Below, one piece after another: positions 6,401 through 11,132 of a DNA stretch of 11,132 nt. Source of the DNA: JAFGFG01 sp964442905 (lineage in GTDB: Archaea; Aenigmatarchaeota; Aenigmatarchaeia; QMZP01; JAFGSV01); the NCBI GenBank assembly GCA_964442905.1, contig CAYUBD010000035.1, positions 1 to 11,132 of the forward strand. The letters are read 5' to 3'. A model generated the notes under the pieces. The model searched no databases and was not told the origin of the DNA. It saw only the letters and a list, made by a program, of their open reading frames with translations. The position numbers and the translations under genes are program-made. Positions within the stretch are counted from its first letter, which is position 1, and each line of letters opens with the position of its first letter.

Positions 6401-8797
6401 ACATTCACCATAGATCCTCCAAGGCTTCCAGAGTGCAACGGTGTGAACGGGTGCGAAGCTGAACTGGGCGAAGCGCCCAACGACTGCTGCTGGGACTGCG
6501 GATGCACAGGTGAAGGCATGATATGCACAGAGGACAATGTATGTATGAACGGGAATGATGTGCGGATAGAAGTGATTGATGTCTCGCCTAATGGGCTTGA
6601 CTGCCGGGCATCGGCAATCACTGGAAATAACCTAGTACTGGATGTCAAGATACACAATGCGCCGCACAACCTTCAGATGATAAAATGGTTCATGATCAGC
6701 ACCAGGGGTGATAAGCTGAACGAGCAGTATTTCACCTGCAAGAAAGAGCTTTCGGATTTCGGCGATCCCACAGGTAATTATAAGTGTGAGATGCCTGTAT
6801 ACAACTTCCCTGACTGTGACACATCCGGAAAAAACAAGAAACTCACGCTTGAGGCGAAGATGCTTTTCATGCAAGGTAGAGAAAGGACCAGCATTGAAAG
6901 AAACACCTTATTCCTTGTTGATGTTGATAAGGAAGGCAATCCGCTCTGCGGAAATACGATATGCCAGAAAGAGCTCGGTGAGAACGACCGGAACTGCTGT
7001 GAAGACTGCGGCTGCAACTCAGCTGACGGTGACATATGCACAGAAGACGGCAATTGCGTCGAAGCTGAAGACCTCAGGCTGGTAATAACACCCACAGAAA
7101 CCAGCACGAGCTGCAGCCTAACTCCAGGTAAGCTGGATATGGCGAATTATGATATTCTCAATTACGGCTGCAACTTCCAGAACGCAGTGACATTGGAAGC
7201 CAGGTTGGTGGACACGACAGTACCCGGGGAACCTTCAGTGAAGCCGGTAAATTCTGGATACTCAAGCGTTTCCTACATATGGGAGTATGACAAGCCGACG
7301 AAAACGGGTACAAAGACAGAGAGAATGCCATACAGCGGTACTATCCAGTCAAACGAGTCCGCATTCGGATGGACACTCACGACCGTGCTCGACCAGGGCA
7401 AGTCGTTCATCACGACCATGTCAACCGATGAAAGGGACATAGACACCTACATGAAGGATATAACCATTACACTGGGATCGAGCTCAGCGAGAGGGCACAC
7501 CAAGGAATTCACGCGCACGAGCGATGACGTTGTCACGGTAAAAGTAACCATGATAAAGGAAGACTACCTTCTGAACTATGAAGACGTCTTCGACAACATG
7601 AGGAAGGCACAGGAAAAGGCTGAAAGGCTCATGTGCACCATAATGGGAATACTTGCGTTCTGCACCGGATGCAGCATCATGGCAGGCGGGACCGACCCTG
7701 ATGCAGCCGGGCTTTTCAGTAAGGATGGTAGTGGAACATCCGCTGAAAATCTTTTAATTGGAGCGGGAGGACTCGAGAAGAAATACTCTGGCCTTATTGA
7801 TGTTGCAGACATAATACCTTTCGCTACAGGTCGGAGCAGTAATTCTGGAGGCACGAATCCTGCCATGTTCACCAGCCTTGTCGGTGAACTCGGAAATAGT
7901 AAGAGGCTCGGTGCAGGGCTCGGCGGGCTCGCGGTTGGAGCCATATTTGCAACCACCGGCACCATGGCACTTCACTGCGGAAGCACGGATAAGATAATCA
8001 ACAACTACTGGATAGCGGTGATGTCAGCGATTGTCGTCTGCGGAGCTATGCTTGCAACCGGAGGGACCGCCGTGATAAAAATCGTGAAGGGCTGCGATAT
8101 TCTTGCCGTTGGAGTAAAGCTCATATTCATCATAACAAACCTCCAGAGGACGAGCCAGAACTATCACATCTGCATGGTGAGCGCGGAAGCTGCGCTTGCG
8201 AAGGCAAAATCGTCTTCCGCTCAGGGCCAAGACCCATATTACCTGGCTGAGGTAACCAACAGATACTACCAGCAGGTCGCAGCATGCAGCGATCAGATGG
8301 CTACCAAGACGAACGATATAACGAGGCAGTTCTCAGACTTCTCATACGAGATTGCAGATACAGGCGGCCTGTCAAGTGCGGGAATAGCCATAACCCCTGA
8401 CGGCGATGAAATCAACCCGGACGATATAATAAAGATCCTGTACAACTATCCAGACAGCGGGAACAATGGTATGATAACCGTGGCATTTGATTATGGGTAT
8501 TATATGAAGAATGGAGAATCAGCACCAACCGAGGGTTACACATCCAAAAGCCAGAGATTCTACATGAGGGGAAGCTCAGGCGTAGTTACATGCACCGTCA
8601 GTAGATATGGTCTGTCATGTAATGGTATTGAGGCTTCGGGCAGCAGGAGTAATAATCTTCAACTAAAACCAGCCGCAGAATGTAAAGAATGTGGAAATTA
8701 CAATGATGATTTCTATGCAGAAGGAACGATAACAATAACTGCGACCGGGGCGTTGAGAAGCCATACATACGACTTTAACTCTAAAAAAAAAGTCTAA
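3407..8797 (+). CDS. Giant exported Cys-rich/Ig-like protein with internal membrane block
   Basis: Read in one frame this is 1796 residues. With 3407 as residue 1: a signal peptide at 1-30 (KSFLIKTVAAFCIYLTW, then GTTSA); an unrecognised beta-rich N-domain at about 31-275; ten Cys knots starting at residue 277 and ending near 1221, the last five alternating with Ig-like domains of 110-150 residues; a mixed beta/helical segment to about 1405; four hydrophobic segments between about 1408 and 1580; a helical, possibly coiled-coil stretch at about 1585-1650; and a beta-rich tail with four Cys up to residue 1795. The ORF ends SKKKV-stop directly after an A9 tract. The -1 frame then continues for at least 780 codons, so the full product may be at least 2575 residues. 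Knots of the CGxGxCE type occur in archaeal and bacterial surface proteins, but I do not recognise the whole protein. The abundant Cys argue for an oxidising exterior. A scaffold or adhesin role is inferred only. The ATG at 3401 is an alternative start with worse SD spacing. Confidence 0.95.
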   Translation: MDKVLKSFLIKTVAAFCIYLTWSIGTTSAIEISIYRQLTSGVQTGAPLTVTLDPTDIIEKKFEFIKDPADTRMDNIKVKIEVIGKSSDYPISKIYLFKCKDSKPLDCVDYEPVEAESFLSGDKGTFYWEDVSRGTDANFLTLVKFTHNGKDSWTGFWDTAAKKDVTEFEKNTYEISDIDLYLKPGILPSWVEEFISEHYMIPATWVEKAVLKTIGDNAITEMYQLVANDNEITSGVFGRYNPKKNYIESFTKDYLFALAKGSIASPVTFFQNSEPDCGDGACETGENPGTCCLDCGCDDENQECTATDDYPNGMCHVCGDGVPDAVENSTNCCVDVPCPGNFYCDEITEKCIAPNCKNGDCEPSEDSRTCAYDCWNTPGKTCPESYSDESYYYDAQEQDCVMAVCPNDKCEWEAGEDYTTCCADCETESPCPAGEYCKTDLLTQGVCTSTNCGNGDCETKGGEDYTNCCDDCPCPVDARMNVQMSCDGVCHICENGKIELPYETESNCCQDVGCTTGYCSITGSCLAESEMEMTASIIPEKIDCTQAASIPKVKFTPVQTPYNLHSYDKVTYTYSGGLYTLDSCSKEGDSYICDFPLSFQGCFETPGEVSVDFTVTVKYFDDSDGMGKGELKYNDIETSLDFEITKTRQRICKKDGNCDMTIGENVDVCCWDCKCSGDDVCTSAGCKEESEIHLFTRPEYLPSRSDIDCSPSNGKQSTDEFTFTANIDNVPESSYEPFKILAKSFEYNGQSYTASKIPGFECTAIEMSSETITYHTGEIECKMPVAYFPACNNPDEKADVTLNLNVLGGGLSKHYNTIEGKPLSATFELEYIEGLPKCGDGYKDANLGETQENCCQDMGCPDDKVCTSVGCVGKSEIGVIATIDPTIDCSIEVGQDPREKTVSLGLEMTHEPYSPETNGVILDDDIYIGDRSIRDMLGTCVPTTQQGQYAWTCSIPTTNFNPFCWDQSGLPMTETVSTKLSWRDRNGNIVKHDVEEDVTFTIDPPRLPECNGVNGCEAELGEAPNDCCWDCGCTGEGMICTEDNVCMNGNDVRIEVIDVSPNGLDCRASAITGNNLVLDVKIHNAPHNLQMIKWFMISTRGDKLNEQYFTCKKELSDFGDPTGNYKCEMPVYNFPDCDTSGKNKKLTLEAKMLFMQGRERTSIERNTLFLVDVDKEGNPLCGNTICQKELGENDRNCCEDCGCNSADGDICTEDGNCVEAEDLRLVITPTETSTSCSLTPGKLDMANYDILNYGCNFQNAVTLEARLVDTTVPGEPSVKPVNSGYSSVSYIWEYDKPTKTGTKTERMPYSGTIQSNESAFGWTLTTVLDQGKSFITTMSTDERDIDTYMKDITITLGSSSARGHTKEFTRTSDDVVTVKVTMIKEDYLLNYEDVFDNMRKAQEKAERLMCTIMGILAFCTGCSIMAGGTDPDAAGLFSKDGSGTSAENLLIGAGGLEKKYSGLIDVADIIPFATGRSSNSGGTNPAMFTSLVGELGNSKRLGAGLGGLAVGAIFATTGTMALHCGSTDKIINNYWIAVMSAIVVCGAMLATGGTAVIKIVKGCDILAVGVKLIFIITNLQRTSQNYHICMVSAEAALAKAKSSSAQGQDPYYLAEVTNRYYQQVAACSDQMATKTNDITRQFSDFSYEIADTGGLSSAGIAITPDGDEINPDDIIKILYNYPDSGNNGMITVAFDYGYYMKNGESAPTEGYTSKSQRFYMRGSSGVVTCTVSRYGLSCNGIEASGSRSNNLQLKPAAECKECGNYNDDFYAEGTITITATGALRSHTYDFNSKKKV
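4235..4990 (+). repeat. Six tandem Cys-knot repeats (knots 1-6)
   Basis: Within the giant protein, units begin at Cys codons 4235, 4358, 4472, 4619, 4760 and 4883, with spacings of 123, 114, 147, 141 and 123 bases. The pattern is CxGxC, then GE or a similar acidic pair, then CCxDCxC, then two more Cys before the next unit: eight Cys in a full copy. Copies 2 and 6 lack the second and fifth Cys, and copy 3 lacks the fourth and seventh. Divergence is high, so this is an old duplication and not a recent DNA repeat. The role is probably a compact disulfide-stabilised stalk. Confidence 0.85.
4883..7560 (+). repeat. Five composite modules: Cys knot plus Ig-like domain
   Basis: Knots 6-10 begin at 4883, 5360, 5918, 6434 and 6947, and each is followed by a beta-sandwich of about 110-200 residues. 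The first four sandwiches share four Cys at matching places: a (I/L)DC near the start, a Cys in the middle, a YxC-like site followed by P, and a Cys after an aromatic (for example FPAC, FPDC). The fifth is divergent, keeping only the first sites and then running into a longer unmatched segment. DNA-level relics of the duplication remain: knots 7 and 9 share the identical 16-mer CTGCTGCTGGGACTGC at 5410-5425 and 6484-6499. Module length is 477-614 bases. Confidence 0.8.
7628..8140 (+). other. Multi-pass membrane block inside the giant surface protein
   Basis: The encoded hydrophobic stretches lie at about 7628-7690 (LMCTIMGILAFCTGCSIMAGG), 7913-7978 (GLAVGAIFATTGTMAL), 8000-8078 (WIAVMSAIVVCGAMLATGG) and 8102-8140 (LAVGVKLIFIITN). 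They are Gly/Ala-rich and contain several Cys. A charged helix precedes them (NMRKAQEKAERL) and a helical stretch follows (SAEAALAKAKSSS onward). This differs from a C-terminal anchor, because a beta-rich domain and then the frame-shifted Ig array come after it. An even number of spans would return the tail to the outside, consistent with Cys and Ig domains on both sides. The exact span count needs a topology predictor. Confidence 0.7.
8783..8797 (+). other. A9 slippery tract and -1 frame junction
   Basis: The upstream frame reads TCT AAA AAA AAA GTC TAA, with A9 at 8783-8791 and the stop at 8795-8797. The -1 frame has its own TAA at 8782-8784 and is then open to the window end. Any crossover must therefore fall between these two stops, a space of 10 bases of which 7 are A. 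A AAA AAA at 8785-8791 fits the X XXY YYZ pattern for -1 tandem slippage, and A-runs of this length also favour polymerase slippage. After the slip the protein reads KKKSLTTDSGQSS, a typical extracellular linker. I see no strong hairpin just downstream by eye. An artefactual missing A is an equal-standing alternative. Confidence 0.65.
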
Positions 8798-11132
8798 CGA
8801 CTGATTCTGGGCAGAGTAGCGCCGGGGAAACAGGTAATGACGGTCAAATTTCAATAGAGCGCCTGCAAACAGGTATTGTTACAATTGGTGATGAGTTAAG
8901 AATCGAGGGGACGGTTCCACCAGAACACGATGGTGTTCCGCTTGACAGAATTGAAGTTATTATATCCTCTGACACTTTTGTTGCATCTGAAATTGATGAC
9001 AGTGATATAAGTTCGTATGGGGATTTCGATATAGACGTACCCATTCCTTATGGGAAAGCCGATATTGGAGTGCACGAATTCGTTGTTAAAGCGTATTATG
9101 TCGGGGAAGACGGTGAAGAGGTGTCTATAGTATCAAGCCCGGTATCTTTCACGGTCAAGGATATAGAGGGAATTGAAACTGGGGAGGCTCCGGAGATTGA
9201 GATAACGCCGATAACCGAGCCGGTTGACGGTGACTATGTGCCTATTAATGCAAAGATTGTATCAGAGTCCGGCACTTCCATAGATGGTGCTGACCTTGTT
9301 TATGGTCCGAAAGGCGGTTCCAAAACAGAGAGAGGCATTTACCTTAATGACGATGATAGTATAACATATAGTCTGGACACTAGCATTCTTGATGATGGAA
9401 TCTACGAATTTTACATAACTGTTTTCTATGAGGATGCCAATGGGATACAGAACATTGTAAACTCTAAACCTGAAACCTTTACCATAAGAAAGACCGAGGA
9501 TATCGTGGTTTCGACGATTGAAATAACCTCACCACCAGCTGAAACAGTATTGGTTGGGACGTTCAGAGTGGAGGGCCATATCACACCGGTCCCGGTTTCT
9601 GCGAACTTCCTGGATGGGCTAAAATACAGGCTTGACTACAAGGAAGGCTCTGCATCACCATATACATATTTCGACAATTGCGGCGACTCCTGCACTATCA
9701 ATCCACAGGACGGCACGTTCGAAATCGGTATAGATGCATGTAACCCAGCTGTTTCTGCCATAACTCTGTCATCGGATTATGACCACGACGGCAATGAGGC
9801 AACTGATGACATCGTAGAAATGAAAACTCTCGATATATCATCCATATGCGGCGTGATTTTTGGCGGCAATAGCGGTGAATGTTTCAAATACAATGGCAAC
9901 TGCTATGCATGCCTCGATAATAATTGCTATTACATCAACGGCGATTATGGGAATGGTATGTGCATAGAAAGCTTCGATAACCCTGCTGATGCCGATTCAA
10001 ATGAATATGCAGCCATAAAAGGAGACCCATCGCAGTGCACATCAGCACTGATAGAGATAAGCAGCCCGGAGGATGATGATACGGTTTCCGGACGGGTTGA
10101 CTTCAAGGGGCGTGTATCCGCACCTCCGGTGATGAAGGATCTGAAGCTGGTTGTTGATGATAGTACGGATACTGATATAATCGTGGCAATAGACTCTACA
10201 GAATACTTAGATGAACATGTACATACGTACGATGCAAAGATAGACACAACTGGTATTGTACCCGATGAAGATGGATATTTTGAGGTTTGTGTGATCGGAA
10301 CATTTGACAACAGTGGCAACGGGGAAATAATAGAAAATGAGGATTGCATAGAATTGAAAATGGTGGGAGCCGAAGAGGATGAAACGATAGATTCAATAAC
10401 TGTGAATGATATAGAGTCTTCGGGAGATATTATTACAATATATGCAATCCTTCCTGCAGAATATAACGGCTTTCCCCTCAAGAAAGCACGTGTTTATTAC
10501 GGTGCTGACCCTGGTGCCCTCTTCTCAGGTTTCGGGACACAGATTCTTGCAGACAACACTGTATCATCTTCAGAGTTTGTTTGCCCCGGACCAGTGATTG
10601 ATGACTTTACCTCTATATCTGGAGCGGTTACAGGCATGCAGACAGGAGATTCTTATTGTGCCGGAGGAATTGTAAATAAGGTAATAACAATTAATATTGG
10701 AGAAAGAGAAGTATCTGTTAATCCTGATTATGCTCCACATTATTATGTTGCAGGTATTTACGATGAATCAATCCCCGGTCTGCCTGTTATTCTAAGAAAG
10801 GATATTGGAACGATAAATGAATTGGAGTCTGGTGTTGAGTATGACGATGATGGAAATGTTGTAAAAGCTGACTTCGTAGTTGAAGAGGGGGGAAATCACG
10901 AAATTAACGGATTAATTTTTGAAGCCCCTGTAAACACAAGGGTCAAGTATAGCACAGAAGATGGTTTTGAGTTCCCAGAAGGTACCAAGATAAAAGATGT
11001 TGGTGATATTGAACCAGGAGAAACGGTTGCTGTTAGCGGTCAAAATGTACATTTTCTTGACAGGTCTGTTCTTGATGATGAGTTAATTCTTGACGGAGAA
11101 GCGTACATAGAAGATGAAGGCTACTTCATAAA
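8785..11132 (+). CDS. Tandem Ig-like continuation in the -1 frame, no start of its own, runs off the window
   Basis: The frame is open for 782 codons to the window edge. It has no ATG until 9820 and no GTG or TTG until 9070, which is already inside the first Ig-like domain (about 8845-9160), so it is best read as the 3' part of the preceding giant gene. A Ser/Gly/Thr-rich linker comes first. Ig-like units of 90-120 residues then begin near 8845, 9196, 9519, 10051, 10396 and 10708. Several open with an 'IEI(T/S)SP...TVxGxxxxxG' pattern resembling bacterial Ig domains of the Big_7 type, a resemblance judged by eye. A Cys-rich insert with seven Cys lies at 9847-10038. The sequence is acidic, with repeated DDD and DxDG turns suggesting Ca2+ binding. 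The last 600 bases are visibly more AT-rich than the gene upstream. It could instead be a separate gene with an unseen start, but the first domain would then lack its beginning. Confidence 0.88.
9775..10038 (+). other. Possible Ca2+-binding loop followed by a seven-Cys insert
   Basis: Codons 9775-9810 encode DYDHDGNEATDD, which has the DxDxDG start and the acidic twelfth residue of an EF-hand-like or dockerin-like loop. It lacks the usual hydrophobic residue at position 8 and has no evident flanking helices. It is followed by a short insert at 9847-10038 with seven Cys, including CYAC and DNNCYY, unlike the knots of the upstream protein. It lies between two Ig-like units, so it is probably a disulfide-stabilised spacer. 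Metal binding is only a possibility. Confidence 0.35.

Noticed and set aside
5929..6669. 246-codon open frame on the minus strand
   Set aside because: It lies entirely inside the Cys-knot region of the + gene, and its translation is Ser/Pro/Leu/His-rich low-quality sequence, as expected for the antisense of Cys/Asp/Gly-rich coding DNA. It shows no domain pattern.
4235..7072. Cys repeats as zinc ribbons or ferredoxin-like clusters
   Set aside because: The spacing (CxGxC, CCxDCxC) does not match CPxCG ribbons or CxxCxxC cluster motifs, and the protein carries a signal peptide, so disulfides are the better reading.
8798..8850. Stimulatory hairpin after the slip site
   Set aside because: By eye only short stems appear (such as GTC/GAC at 8792-8801 and GGC/GCC around 8810-8823). 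I cannot claim a stable structure or pseudoknot without a folding calculation.
9070..9822. Independent start of the downstream frame at GTG 9070, GTG 9121 or ATG 9820
   Set aside because: These lie inside or beyond the first Ig-like domain, have no convincing well-spaced Shine-Dalgarno or promoter, and would give a protein without a signal peptide although all its domains look extracellular.
9945..10481. 178-codon open frame on the minus strand
   Set aside because: It is antisense to the clearly coding -1 frame Ig array. Its Ser-rich composition is the mirror of Asp/Glu/Ile-rich codons, and no ribosome binding site or neighbour supports it.
1..11132. CRISPR arrays, tRNA or rRNA genes, insertion sequences
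   Set aside because: No regularly spaced near-identical DNA repeats, tRNA-like arms, terminal inverted repeats or transposase-like reading frames were found. The window is almost entirely protein-coding.

Overview
The window looks archaeal, most plausibly from a DPANN-type lineage, but taxonomy is an inference. The signs are strong use of AGG/AGA for Arg and ATA for Ile, an archaeal-style TATA element in the only real intergenic gap, GGAG/GGAGGT/GGGTG ribosome binding sites, a class III (type IV pilin-like) signal peptide, and very large secreted Cys-rich and Ig-like proteins. All genes are on the + strand and everything recognisable is exported, so this is an operon-like cell-surface locus with no metabolic, RNA or mobile genes in view.

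Layout: (1) bases 1-47 hold the last codons of an upstream gene, whose stop overlaps the next start as TAATG. (2) 47-1378 encodes a single-pass surface protein with a signal peptide, three Ig-like domains and a C-terminal membrane anchor. (3) 1379-1436 is a short AT-rich gap with a probable promoter. (4) 1437-3422 encodes a 661-residue pilin-like protein. (5) 3407-8797, overlapping the previous gene by 16 bases, encodes a 1796-residue exported protein with ten Cys-rich knots, five of them alternating with Ig-like domains, followed by a multi-pass membrane block and a beta-rich tail. (6) From 8785 to the window end the -1 frame is open for 782 codons of tandem Ig-like domains and has no ATG, GTG or TTG near its beginning.

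The main discovery candidate is the junction of (5) and (6). The upstream frame ends at TAA 8795-8797, and the downstream frame is closed by TAA at 8782-8784. A single uninterrupted A9 tract (8783-8791) fills almost all of the space between those two stops. A -1 slip on A AAA AAA, or one extra A in the transcript or genome, fuses both parts into one protein of at least 2575 residues through a Ser/Gly/Thr-rich linker. This could be programmed frameshifting, transcriptional slippage, a phase-variable tract, or a one-base consensus error. The sequence alone cannot separate these.

A second pattern is in the Cys knots. Cysteines are lost in matched pairs across the ten copies, which predicts specific disulfide partners. 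Together the genes suggest a disulfide-stabilised surface structure: a pilin-like component, an anchored Ig-domain protein and a giant membrane-embedded adhesin or scaffold. That function is inferred from architecture only.
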